DNA of 64,000 bases from Actinostola sp. cb2023. Taxonomy: Eukaryota; Cnidaria; Anthozoa; Actiniaria; Actinostolidae. Shown here piece by piece: positions 11,653-23,300 of the stretch. Where the stretch lies: assembly GCA_033675265.1 (NCBI GenBank), contig JAUJYZ010001154.1, positions 1 through 64,000 of the forward strand, in the 5' to 3' direction. Below the pieces are notes generated by a model. That model was not told the DNA's origin and made no database searches. It saw only the letters and a program-made list of their open reading frames with translations. The translations under genes and the position numbers were made by a program. The first letter of the stretch is position 1; each line of letters begins with the position of its first letter.

Positions 11653-11923
11653 GGGGTGCTTACCATTTACCAGGAAAACCGAAAATTCCGGTTGGAAAAA
11701 CAAATGGCATGTGTCATTCCGATCGGAAAGTTCCAGTAAACTCAGTCTAGCGATTGAGGTAATCCACTTTTCCTGCTCTTTTTGGTTTTCCATAGATGTG
11801 TGTACCATATCAGGCATACAATGTATTAGACTAAATTTTCTGGAACTTTCCAATCGGAATGACACATACCTTTTTTTTTTCAACCGGAATTTCCGGTTTT
11901 TCCGGGTAAATGGAAAGCACCCC
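11653..11923. mobile_element. Inverted-repeat MITE
   Basis: The ends GGGGTGCTTACCATTTACC and the near complement GGTAAATGGAAAGCACCCC enclose 271 bp. Inner complementary blocks (AATTCCGGTT, GTGTCATTCCGATCGG) make the arms about 100 bp long in total. The open frames on both strands are mirror images caused by this palindromy. No target duplication was evident. Confidence 0.7.
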
Positions 11924-12778
11924 AGTTCTAAAATCTAGGTTCATTAGCATGCACACGTGAGAATGTTATGTTTGAGACATTTGATTGACACATGTTGTGT
12001 TAGCACGTGAAAAAAGTCTACGGGAACTTTCACCAACCCGCTCTTTTTACTGACAGTAAAATACGTTCTTTTAATGGCGAATCTCCAAGATATGATGATT
12101 TCTTGTGAAGAGAACTTTACTATAAATCACATTTATCATATCATGTTGTCATAATGTGAGTATTTTCTCCTACAATAAGCTTTAGAAACAATGATTCAAC
12201 AAGTTTGTTTATGATCATCAACTGCTGTTGTCATGTTGTTGAGACGAAGTATAGTGCAACGACGCTTCGTTCGTCGGTTGTTCGATTTCTTGTAAAAAAA
12301 ACAATTTAGATATATAATTTAACACAAGTCAAAATACTATAAAACTTCCCCTTGCTGTTTAAGAGCTAAGTTTCGTGCATGTACATAAACTATAGACCCA
12401 AATATATGTCATCCGTTGGTATGTTTGTTGTTTGCCAGCTTCGACTTCATGTTCAATGTGACGCTCGCTTCGATCGCACTGGACTATAAAATGTCCCTAA
12501 TCATTTACAGTATTTATTTTTGAGAGACACATTGTATCGGGCTTAGAATTATTTTGGTTTTGAACCACGATTCTTCATATAATTACAGGTATATTACGAA
12601 CACGAATGTCTTGTCGTCCAACAGTTTGATCGCCGTTGGATTCAATTTATTTGCACTATATACTACATTTAATATTTATTTCTGATGCACACATGAAAAG
12701 TGTAATGTCCGCAACGTAATGTCCGCAACGCATTTTCAAGAGGATTTAAATGATTTCTGTGGAATTTTCCTTAGCTAA
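11924..12778. other. No gene seen
   Basis: AT-rich sequence with no recognisable exon, up to the first copy of the TCTTCTCCGCAAC element. At 12700-12730 two GTAATGTCCGCAACG words foreshadow that element's motif. Confidence 0.35.
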
Positions 12779-13932
12779 AGGGTGATTCCACAGTAATCCT
12801 CCGTTGCGGAGAAGACGAATCAGAAATAAAAATTATCAATCACATTGTTTTTGCTCTGGTGTGACAGCTGTCACTTAGGTCTAGCAAAACCAATGTTATA
12901 ATTGACCATGAACTATTAGAGTGAAGCACAATAAATTAAAATATGACCGTTGCGGAGAAGACACTAAAAATACCTGTTTTACAAACCACAGTTTTCAAGT
13001 TCAAATTCCTGTGAATATTTATGGTTCTTGCATTGTCTTAGTATTTCAGGTGGAAGAGTATTTGTTCTAGTTAACATGAACAACAACAGTTTTCAGCTCT
13101 AAGTATTTGAATGTTATTACAATAAATATTTACTAGTCTTGTAACCGTTGCGGAGAAGACGTTGCGGAGAAGACAAAAATATCACATATTCATAAACACA
13201 ACAAAACTCAGTTTATTAGATTTAATGAAATGAAATTACTACTTATCAATACAGTATTTATCTTCTACATGTACATGTACATATAAGTTTTTGTTATTTC
13301 TGGATATTTTTCTTGTTTTCCTGAATGTCTTCTCCGCAACAGAAATGTCTTCTCCGCAACAGAATTGCCTTCTTCTCTAATAAAATTGTCTTCTCCGCAA
13401 CAGAATTGTCTTCTCCGCAACAAAATACAATCTTTAATTTCACATAAACTAAAAAAACTTGAAGTCACATAAGTTGGGCATAGTGGTCCTCATGTTGAAA
13501 GTTTACAGTTTTGAAACTTTTGTGTTTCTACGACTATTGACTTGCACATGACAAAAACTTTTATGTGTCAAAACGTTGCGGAGAAGACATTTGCTTTTTG
13601 GAATACCCATAATTCAAAGCCTTTTGTCAAAATGTTGTTCTTAGTTGGTCTTTTAGGCAAAGGAGCACTAGGGGATTTGGTTCATAAAGCATCAATAGTA
13701 TTTATAATAATATATATTTTATAAAGCACAATTACAGTTGTTTTCTCCGCAACGCCATTTTCTGATTTTTCACAATAATTCCCTAATTATGTAACCATGA
13801 CGATGCCCACATGAGAAACAATACCCATAAAGTAAACTTCAGACTCTTGCCTTATATTTATGTTGCAATTCAATGATATTTAATGACTTTCTAGAAAATG
13901 AATTAAGGTAACATAATACTGTGGAATGACCC
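12779..13932 (+). mobile_element. TCTTCTCCGCAAC-motif element, copy 1
   Basis: It is bounded by AGGGTGATTCCACAGTAAT on the left and its near complement ACTGTGGAATGACCCT on the right, i.e. about 17-bp TIRs, 1.15 kb apart. The interior carries about ten copies of the 15-mer GTTGCGGAGAAGAC in both orientations: singly at 12803, 12946 and 13573, twice at 13144, and as a cluster of five inverted copies at 13327-13425. No transposase frame is present. A second copy lies inverted at 17365-18519. Confidence 0.75.
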
Positions 13933-14404
13933 TAAAACATTGTCCATGCAATTCTAAAAGAGGATCAAGAATATCATTCGAAAAAAGCTAGTAGTTTTGT
14001 TGGAAAATAAAAAAAAATATCTATATGTAGCAGACGTACATTTGTAATGTCCGTAACAAAATTTGCTGTATAATTTACAGGAGAGCTGGAGTTGAGAACA
14101 ATGTTCAATGCTAAGTTAATGTACATGTATGTGTCTTAAACTGTGCATGGGAAGAAAGCTAGTGAATTCCAATTTAACTCTTCTAATTTTAGGGTCATTT
14201 TATGTCAACACTCAGAATGCTCCAAAAACATAACCCAAACAAGTGCAGATTGAATTTGCAGAGGTTTGAACGCGAGTTTATCGTCCTCCTCTGAATTTCA
14301 CAGTAAGAAATACCGGGATTACGAATATTCTTTTGCCAGATAATAATAATAATAATTCAATATGTTGTTGTACGTACATTTGTAGGTGCCATGTTATACA
14401 ATGT
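13933..14404. other. No gene seen
   Basis: AT-rich spacer between the motif element and the hairpin at 14405. No splice-flanked open frame was recognised. Confidence 0.3.
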
Positions 14405-14547
14405 AATAAAGATTCGTTTCTTCTACGTAAAGGATTTAATATATCCGAGCTTTCGGGCCCATGATGCCTTCATTCCCTGATGATGGGCCATGGGCCCGAA
14501 AGCTCGGATATATTAAATCCTTTACGTCGAAGAAACGAATCTTTATT
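14405..14547 (+). repeat. Long hairpin with hammerhead-like core
   Basis: Two 58-bp arms (14405-14463 and about 14489-14547) are almost perfect complements, meeting around TTTCGGGCCCATG / CATGGGCCCGAAA. The loop and right arm read CTGATGA, then GGGCC-ATG-GGCCC, then GAAA (14477-14501). This is the order CUGAUGA / stem II / GAAA of a hammerhead ribozyme core. The wider arm pairs like stem III. Cleavage-site geometry could not be confirmed by eye. Confidence 0.6.
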
Positions 14548-14875
14548 ATAATAATAATAATAATGATAATGGAAGCCTTGTCTATAAGCTATAAAATGAT
14601 GGTATTTTTGTTTCAATCTGTTGACTGGTTGTTGTACTATGCTTAATTAATACAGTATACATATTTCCCCCAAAATTGACGTGGCAATGGCGAGGTACCC
14701 CCCTCAAAACGATGGTAAGAATAGGGTTAAAACACCTACATTAGTCTTATTTTCAGTTCAACAACTGGTATGCATGCCTGCTGATTTTCGAAGTTTAAAT
14801 GCTGAAAATCCAACAAAATCAAGCGTAGGGTGTGATCCACAACCACCCCACCATACCACCACCCCACCCCCGACA

Positions 14876-14910
<35 letters not shown>

Positions 14911-16301
14911 CCCAAATCCCTTTCCGGGCAGGGGTGAGTGTATATAGTGTATATATGGCATACATATGCAATACTATACCGTGTATATGGTGTATATATG
15001 GTGTACATGGACATACATATACACTACTATACAGAGTGTATATGGTGTACATAAACAAGGACATACAGATATATTGTGGACAGGGATATACTGAGAAAGA
15101 GCCGATATACTGCAGCCAGGCAACCGACATAAACAATCAAGATATTGTATGAAACATCGACATACCAAGCTATAAATCGCTACAGTGTACTCTCCTTCCT
15201 TGACATTTGTACCCGCCATAGTTATGGAGTATTTGGTTCCTTGTAAATGCAGGTAAAATGTCAGGTAAATGTAGATAACATCTGTGAACTGTTTGCTTCT
15301 CAATCCACAAAACTCCCGGATGCTGAGTCTGCAGAGACTATGAGCAGCGGTTTTGTGTTGACTCTTCCACAGTCTCCGCTCGGCCGTTTGCAGGGCTTAT
15401 TCCCTCTCGGTCAGGTGAAGTGACGCCTGGATTTTGCGCACCTCAAGAGAATAAAAGGTGATTGTTCTTCGTGTGAACCACATTTTGAAGACTTTTGACT
15501 TTTGTTCTTGGATTATTGAGCGATAAAGGAGGTAGGTATGTTGAATATTTGAACTATTACATTCACTGTAGTTTTTTTTTTCAAAGCCGAAATGTTTGGG
15601 ATTTTTAAAACTGTACTGTCTATGGGAGGACGTAGTGGCCGTCAAGATCTACAAAATGTTCGAGCCTAACTTTCAAAGTCTGTTTATAGTTTTTCTTCAA
15701 GCAATAGATGACATTTGTTTGTTTGTTTATAAGTAACTTATATTTGACAGATATTAATTAGACTTCACCGATCTAAAATTGAAGTTTTGAGCAAGTAAAA
15801 TGACGGTTTGACGGCCACTCGTGATAGATTTTGACGTCAGAAAAGGATTCCATAAAACCTCCCATACTGTCTTCTATACTATAGACTATACTATAGTGGC
15901 GCCATGGACGAATGTTGGGCGTTATAGCCTTACGCTTACAGCTATAGTTTAGACACCTCGATCGACCCATGAAATAAAGTCATTGACCTTAACTGTAAAA
16001 GGCTAAACTCCACCAAAATTTAAAACAGTTCAAGTGAGATAAGTTCTTCATTTTAAAATGTATTGAAACATCGTAGTTGTACGTGTACCAAGAGCGAGTA
16101 TTAAACTTACTAATTCCTTTCAAAGAAGTTTTTAGGTGATAAGTTATATTCAAATTTTGAAATACTTTTTGTTTCAGATCACATTTAGTTAATAATTTAT
16201 AAAGTTCAAAGAATTTTCTAACAATTACAATACAGGTATAAAAGTCTATCGATGACAAAAGGAAAGAAATCCTTTATTGTCAAAGTATTATTTCTGTTAT
16301 T
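14548..16301. other. No gene seen; poly-C and TA/GT-rich tracts
   Basis: Contains a C run at about 14878-14907 and a GTGTATAT-type low-complexity stretch at 14935-15060. Open frames here are composition-driven. No exon was recognised. Confidence 0.35.
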
Positions 16302-17122
16302 ACTCGGGCCCAGGCCGCAGGCCGCCCGAGTTAGAAAATGCGGATTTCGGTAGTAGTAGTAGTAGTAGTAGTAGTTTTGTTCGGCTTCAAAATGACGAGT
16401 ATGCGACGTATTTAATCGTATCCGGAGTTTCAAGATTACTCCGCAGATTTGAAAAGATAAAGGAGACACAGGACTCAAGTAGATTATGAATCTTAGTTTT
16501 GAAAGCAGCTGTAGATCTTCAAGCTATTAAAAGGTCAGGATTCTAGTTCATCGTTCAATGACTAGAAGTGGTAAAAGGACTAGAAGCTCGCTTAAAATAT
16601 ATATTTTTTTAAACAAACGCGAGGCCGTTATCGGAACCATCTGACCTATGCAACCTCAAGACGTATCATGTTCGTACTCACCGGACTAATAGTCTCCCTC
16701 GTCACTCAACTGTCACTGATTGTCATGACGTCAGAGAAATTATATTGTATTGAAGAAGATGTCCTTGTTTTATTCGACGTTCGAACCGTAACTCGAACCC
16801 GAACTCGATTCCAAACTCGACGTTTCGGGATCTGAAGCTAGAGAGGGGGCCTTTACACAAACTCATCAAAATCAAATCAATTGAACTCAAAGTCAAAAGG
16901 TAATCAAATGAACTCAAAGGCAAATCAAATGAACTCGACACATACATGTATATACATAGTCTCCCTCGTCACGCAACTGTCAGTCATTGTCAGGTCTCTC
17001 CTCGCGCAGCTGACATTGTCCTTGTTCTTCAACCAACTGGCATTCATTTTCAAGTACTTCCTCGAACAACTGACATTTTCCTTTTCACAATGCCCGAGTG
17101 AACGCTCATTGAGCGTCTTGTT
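16302..17122 (+). mobile_element. Hairpin-ended (TAG)n element, copy A
   Basis: The left end ACTCGGGCCCAGGCCGCAGG..CCCGAGT folds into a GC-rich hairpin, followed 20 bp later by a (TAG)8 tract. The right end has the dyad ACGCTCATTGAGCGT, then CTTGTT. Length is 821 bp. It is nearly identical to copy C (47798-48625) and to the internally deleted, inverted copy B (45897-46586), so the family moved recently. Terminal hairpins plus a central or 5' microsatellite are features of Helentron-associated non-autonomous elements; that class assignment is an inference. The same spurious 74-82 codon frames recur in all three copies. Confidence 0.75.
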
Positions 17123-17364
17123 TATTTAAATTTTCTAATATATTTAATTTTGAATTGGAATACATATGTATATATAACAAGCAGCCAAAAGAAATGTTTG
17201 CGTTCAGTTGCTCAACCATATAGCAGATTAAGGCAAAACAATCATGTATGCCAATTGAAAAAACCCAGAACAAAGACATATATCACAAAAGGTTTCCTAG
17301 CCAGTCCCCTGTATTAGCTACATGTATATGGTGCAGCCAAGTCTTCCATATCTTCCTCTAAAGT

Positions 17365-18519
17365 TATAGTTATATCCCTTAAATCATTTTCTAGAAAGTC
17401 ATTAAATATCATTGAATTGCAACATAAATATAAGGCAAGAGTCTGAAGTTTACTTTATGGGTATTGTTGCTCATGTGGGCATCGTCATGGTTACATAATT
17501 AGGGAATTATTGTGAAAAATCAGAAAATGGCGTTGCAGAGAAGACAACAGTAATAATTGTACTTTATAAAAAAATATATTATTATATATAAAGAGACCAA
17601 CTACATGTAAGAACAACATTTTGACAAAAGGCTTTGAATTATGGGTATTCCAAAAAGCAAATGTCTTCTCCACAACGTTTTGACACATAAAAGTTTTTCA
17701 AGACTGATTTAATCTGACAACTTACAAACTCGTTACCAGTCCTTCTAGTTACCAGTCCTTCTGGACTCGATACACTACACCCAACTTATGTGACTTCAAG
17801 TTTTTTTAGTTAATGTGAAATTAAAGATTGTATTTTGTTGCGGAGAGGACAATTCTGTTGCGGAGAAGACAATTTTATTAGCGAAGAAGGCAATTCTGTT
17901 GCGGAGAAGACATTTCTGTTGCCGGAGAAGACATTTCTGTTGCGCAGAAGACATTCAGGAAAACAAGAAAAATATTCAGAAATAACAAAAACTTATATGT
18001 ACATGTACATGTAGAAGATAAATACTGTATTGATAATTAATAATTTCATTTCATTAAATCTAATAAACTGAGTTTTGTTGTGTTTATGAATATGTCATTT
18101 TTTGTCTTCTCCGCAATGTCTTCTCCGCAACGGTTACAAGACTAGTAAATATTTATTGTAATAACATTCAGATACTTAGAGCAAACTGTTGTTGTTCATG
18201 TTAACTAGAACAAATACTCTTCACATGAAATACTAAGACAATGCAAGAACCTTAAATACTCACAGAAATTTGAATTTGAAAACTGTGGTTTGTAAAACAG
18301 GTATTTTTAGTGTCTTCTCCGCAACGGTCGTATTTTAATTTCTTGTGCTTCACTCTAATAGTTCATCGTCGATTATAACATTGGTTTTGCTAGACCTAAG
18401 TGACAGCTGTCACACCAGAGCAAAAACAATGTGATTGATAATTTGTATTTCTTTGTATACTTAAATAAATGTTTCTGATTCGTCTTCTCCGAAATGGAGG
18501 ATTACTGTGGAATCACCCT
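17365..18519 (-). mobile_element. TCTTCTCCGCAAC-motif element, copy 2 (inverted)
   Basis: Reverse-complement copy of 12779-13932, about 90% alike by eye, with the same motif array (17840-17955) and the intact end ACTGTGGAATCACCCT at 18504-18519. The other end (about 17365) has lost the TIR beyond TCATTTTCTAGAAAGTC. The two copies flank the 14.4-17.1 kb interval in inverted orientation. Confidence 0.75.
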
Positions 18520-19252
18520 ATAACACTAAAAAACATGAGTTCGAAGCAGCAAGATACTAATTGTTGAGAAATCATCTATTTAGTAGCACTTGACCAAATG
18601 AAAAATATATATTGTAAAATACAATACACAATCCATGTAGTAAATAATAACAAATAATTAACCATGAGAGTCACAAATTTCAGGGAATAATGACTTTTGC
18701 CGAGGAGAGAATGTTCATGGAATGACTCAAATGACTCCATGTAATGCAGGCACAGCAAATTTACAAAGCGTTGCACTGTAGAACCCAGTTGGTGATTTGT
18801 GAGGCTTAAACCTCTATTATCTGATTTTCTTCAAGATTTCGACTTGTAAAGACAGGTTCAATATTTTGGTCTTGTGACTTAATTTGTACCTTGTCCACAG
18901 AACACTCATCTTTATAGTGCCCCTAATGCTTATACAATATTTTGCGAATCAGTTCTTCCTAGTGTGTATAATACAATGGTTTAATATTTCTAAATATAGA
19001 CTACATGTATACGTTTTACAGTTTTTGAAATCTGAAAATTCAAATAATTGAATGCCGTCATCGGGTGATTTGTTAATATACAAAAACACTCCCATGTGAA
19101 TTACTGCTCTTTTTCCATCTGCTAATGAGAATTCGTCCAATACATGGTTTTGTTAACATGTTTGATTCAAGAGTACATGTATTAAATTACAAATTACTTC
19201 TAGGCCATTTCACCCAGATGACATCATCTCATTTTCAAATTTCAAACTCTAT
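18520..19252. other. No gene recognised
   Basis: Contains a 63-codon minus-strand frame (18949-19140, MDEFSLADGKRAVIHMG...) with no recognisable family and no clear splice context. Otherwise nothing was seen. Confidence 0.3.
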
Positions 19253-19576
19253 AATTGCCCTATACCACTATGACGTAACGGCTTATTTATGAGGGGGACA
19301 GAATCGTGAAGAACAATAGAAATTTGAACTAAATCTGCTCTGCTGAGGTTCGCTTGATTTCAAATTGGCTAGTTTCCAGATATTATATTCATCGATACTT
19401 TTCCCACAATATTTACTGTGTTTGGTGACTTTTATCGCTTTCAGACCATCTGTAAAATACATTTATTTGGGAAATCCTTTGTGTTGTTGCTGTTTTGTCC
19501 CCCTCTAGCGACCATGATCCTTAGCGTTTAAACAATAGATTGTTTTGATTTGACGTCATAGTGGTATAGGGCAATT
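19253..19576. mobile_element. Inverted-repeat MITE
   Basis: TIRs of 24 bp (AATTGCCCTATACCACTATG and its complement) lie 324 bp apart. Non-coding. Confidence 0.75.
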
Positions 19577-20164
19577 CCAAAACGTGCAGTCCATATTTAG
19601 AAATAAAATTAAACCATACATGTACATGTATTTATACACATCAGGAAAAACTGATTCACAAAATATTGTATTTTAAAGCATATTGGTATCTAGAGCTCTC
19701 AGGTGGAGGTTCAGTCTGGTGTTCATATCACTTGTCTTCAGTGAATATTATTGGTTGATGGTTCTATTGATCAATGATTCTGGATATTTCAACTTGACAA
19801 AAACTGATTTTAGACGATCACATTTCTCTGAGAAATAGGACGAAGATAGACAGTAGGCGTGATCAAGTATTGTTTGTAATATTAAAAGCGGGTTTGTATC
19901 GGCTGTCGATGAGGCTCTGATGGTGAAGTAATAAGCCAGTGTTGGTCTGGTAATAATAATGGGTAAAAAGTTTTGGTATAATTTGTTTTGTCAGATGTTT
20001 TATCATTAAATTGAATGACAATATTTAAAAAATTATCATCGAAGGTTCAATGGCATAATAATAAGATTAAAATGTCCAATCTTTCTAACCCACAAATTCA
20101 TTGTTTTGAAGCAAATTAATGCCAATCGGTCATGCATAGAGAAAATCATAGAGAAAATTATAGA

Positions 20165-20300
20165 GATAATTTGCATTTCTCAAGATGATACTAAGAAACA
20201 GCTGATAAATCAGCCTGTCGCCAAAACCCCAAGCACGTCTTTTTGTTAGTTTGAAGACAAACTTCTTGTTCTTTCTTCAATTCAATTCCAGGAAAGGCTT
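20165..20300 (-). pseudogene. RecQ-like helicase fragment, Walker A deleted
   Basis: On the minus strand one frame gives AFPGIELKKEQEVCLQ. After a one-base frame shift the neighbouring frame gives DVLGVLATG and then IYQLFLSII. This is the N-terminal motif 0/motif I region of the RecQ-like helicases that are abundant, often transposon-borne, in several invertebrate genomes. The segment that should carry the GFGKS nucleotide-binding loop between LATG and IYQL is missing, so the copy is dead (frameshift plus deletion). Nothing else of the helicase was seen nearby. Recognition is from motif order, not a search. Confidence 0.6.
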
Positions 20301-20799
20301 CATAGCTCCTTCTAGAGCCTGTCTAAATTATTTTCAATCATAAATGTAACAGAAGAAATCGAGCTTATTCTTGTAGAATACGATGTATCATTTCTGGTCT
20401 GCTGTGACATTTCCCTTGGGACGTTTCAAGCCTTTGTGTTTTATCCAATCATGCCAACATCCAGAATCTGGACGGCTGACACGGGCAGATCAATGCCCTT
20501 GTGTCAGGCCTTCCTCCTCTCTCTTCTCCCCGGGCCTCTCCCCCTCCCCTTTCCTTTGTGAAGGCCAGGTTACTTAATGTCAGACTCAATTAGAGCAAAA
20601 CCAGTAACACCTTAATTAAGTGACTTTATAGACACTATGATCTTTATTTAAAAATAAACACTCACTTTTTTGTAGCTTGGTAACGGCGTCAGTATGACAT
20701 CGAAACGTTGTTTCATATTGCTACATGTATGTACCATTCATTTGCTTATATGTATAATTATAATATTGTTCTTTTTATTTATTTTAAATTATAGTCAAC

Positions 20800-20896
20800 A
20801 TGAATTTTTTCACTGGAGTTACAACTTTACTCATCCTTTTTATGGAAGTTTTTGTGACATCATGTGAGAGGGCAAGACCTACAGGAATGAAACAAG
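20800..20896 (+). CDS. Canopy/saposin-like ER protein, exon 1 (signal peptide)
   Basis: Encodes residues 1-32. The start MNFFTGVTTLLILFMEVFVT is a typical signal peptide, followed by SCERARPTGMKQ. The ATG is preceded five bases upstream by an acceptor-like TTATAG, so a 5' UTR exon probably lies further left. The donor is GTGAGT, leaving phase 1. The full model is four exons (20800-20896, 23265-23300, 28818-29006, 31937-32391), 777 nt in total, an exact multiple of three. Confidence 0.75.
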
Positions 20897-21018
20897 GTGA
20901 GTCCACATGGTACATGTAGTTCTGTACCATACATTTGTATATGTGAGTACAGAGTCGTAAGACTTGAACCTTAGTATTTATAATTAATGATACATTTATA
21001 TAATGATCATTATCATTA

Positions 21019-21295
21019 TACAGTCATTTGCAAAAATTATGTCCGGTACGAAATATCAATATATCGGGTGCATTATGGTTAATTAAATAATCGAAAATTC
21101 CCCTTAAAGCGGGTTAACGCCAGCAAAGTTGGTAGAAATATTTAGTATAATGTTTACTTAAGTCTTACGTTTGTTGTTTGTAAATTTTGCTTCATTTAAT
21201 AAGTTAGGAAACTCAAAATAGTATTATTTAATTACCCATAATGCACCTGATATATTGATATATCATGGCGGCCAGAATTTTTGCAAATGACTGTA
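21019..21295. mobile_element. TA-flanked mariner-type MITE
   Basis: The ends TA-CAGTCATTTGCAAAAATT and its complement at 21270-21295 are arms of about 70 bp. A TA target site and a CAGT start fit Tc1/mariner. It lies in intron 1 of the canopy-like gene. Confidence 0.75.
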
Positions 21296-21511
21296 ATATA
21301 TTTAATAACTAGACACTCTACTAGCGTGAAGTCGGGCTTCTAACTGAATTGTAGCCTATTTGAACTAAATATAGATATTTTAGTGCGATCGTTGCGTGAC
21401 TCGGTAGAAGATCCTTTCCTTGCAATTTCAGTACTGATTTCACAAACCGAATCATGAATGACAATGACATAGTTTATTTGGTACCATAAATATATCCATA
21501 CAAATAGTGTA

Positions 21512-22048
21512 TACAGCTATTTCAAAAAACGTTGATACTGAATAATAGTGTATTCCAAGACCGAAATGCATTTTGGGACTCGTGTATTATTGTCTAAAGT
21601 AATATAAATAATAATAATTTACTTTATTTTTAGTGCATTCCATCAGAAACAATGTACCAGCTCCATATTGCGAACAAATCGCTATTTTTACAATAACCTA
21701 GCGTAATCTCGCAATCTGATTGGTTCTCAGCCATTGTCAATAAGAGTACAGACACATGCAATGACGAATCGCTCGCGCACGAAGCCAGCGCGCGCTTGAA
21801 ACGGTTTTTCTTTCAAACTTTATCCTTTATCCTTTATCCTCGCTACGCTCGTGGTTCCACTTGAGTTTTGAACATTTTGTGACGTCAAATCCATTGTCAA
21901 TAAGAGTACAGACAATGGAAAACCGCTTGCGATTTGTTAAATATTTACTTTTTATTTCAAAATAACTAGGCCCACAATGCCCTTTGGTCTTGGAATGCAC
22001 TATTCAGTATGCAGTATTCAGTTTTCAACGTTTTTTGAAATAGCTGTA
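21512..22048. mobile_element. TA-flanked inverted-repeat element
   Basis: CAGCTATTTCAAAAAACGTT at 21514 and its complement ending at 22046 are each flanked by TA. Inner arms also pair over GGTCTTGGAATGCACTATTCA. Length is 533 bp, non-coding, in intron 1. Confidence 0.75.
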
Positions 22049-22616
22049 TATAAACTAGACATTAAACAGTGTTTGGATGAAGTGTAAATCTCGGCTCGGT
22101 GTTTGAAAACCTCACAACTGTTCTCTTCACTGCATGCGTGTAGGCAACTCACCGGCGATTCGTTCTAAGTTCTGAAGATCTCTATTTTAAAACCCTTTGC
22201 AGCACTACGTACTGGATTGATAAATCCGTATCTCTATGAATTATTGTGGTTATTTTGAAAACAAGATGACATAATAGTAACCTTCCTCCAACTGACAAGG
22301 TTTGTGACGAAACCATGTTGTTAATAGAGCCTTCGGTGATTATGGATGACTCGGCAGAACATGCTTTCTTTGTAAAATCGATTTCACAAACTCAGCCGAA
22401 TCATAGAAATGACAATGACAATAGTTTATTTGGTGCCATAAAAATATCCATACCAAATACAAATATAAGCTTCAGAAGACAAGCAAAATAAAGATCTATC
22501 AGTGTTATGTAGCTTACCATGGCCACAACACACAATTACAGCGGGAAAAGTATAGAAGACATTATTTTGACTTCGTTTAAATTTCAATCTTGTGTCCACT
22601 ATACTACTGTAAAACC

Positions 22617-22985
22617 CTATGAAAACCCCATGAAAAGCCTATGAAATACATGTAGGCAGAACCTATGAAATACCCTTGGCTATGAAATTTTTTCATAGTG
22701 CTATGAATTTTATTTTTCATAGTCCTATGAAAAGGTTCAGGCTATGAAATTTTCCTTTGCAGAATTTATCAGATTTATACCTTCATAGGTTTCATAGTTT
22801 ATAACCATACTATGAAATATCTATGAAATTGCATAACAAAGGCTATGAAATTTTCCTCTGGAGAATATACCCTATGAAAACAATTTCATAGCTGTAGCCA
22901 TGCTATGAAATAACTATGACATTGCAATTCAAAGGCTATGAAATTTTCCTCTGGAGAATATACCCTATGAAAAAAGTTTCATAAA
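22617..22985. repeat. CTATGAAA/TTTCATAG word cluster
   Basis: Around two dozen CTATGAAA or TTTCATAG words are packed in both orientations into about 370 bp. Larger repeats such as 'ggctatgaaattttcctctg' occur three times. Located in intron 1. Confidence 0.7.
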
Positions 22986-23264
22986 TGTAGGTGTAGCCAA
23001 TTCTGCAACGTGGCCAGCGACTGAGCCAGGCGCATGCGCAGAGCTAGTGATGCTGCTGACCTAGCATCTAGCTATCCTAGTTAACTTTGCTTACTAGTAA
23101 CCGCATAAAAAACAACCATTTTACCTAACAGTGATTAGTATAAAGATCATTGTTATTATAATATTGTTGTTGTTATTATTATTATTATAAAATGTTGATA
23201 TTATTGTGATGGATTGAATTATGGATTATGGTGGTTTGATTCTCATAGATTCTATTTATTCTAG

Positions 23265-23300
23265 GAATTTACTGTGAATGTTGCAGTGCAACTGTAAAAG
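23265..23300 (+). CDS. Canopy/saposin-like ER protein, exon 2 (CECC motif)
   Basis: A 36-nt exon (residues 33-45, GIYCECCSATVKG). The acceptor is TTTATTCTAG and the donor GTAAAA, phase 1 on both sides. It supplies the N-terminal cysteine cluster C36/C38/C39 that in canopy (CNPY) and saposin-B proteins starts the disulfide-linked helical fold. The in-frame cysteine cluster and intact phase are the reasons for accepting so small an exon. Confidence 0.65.
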
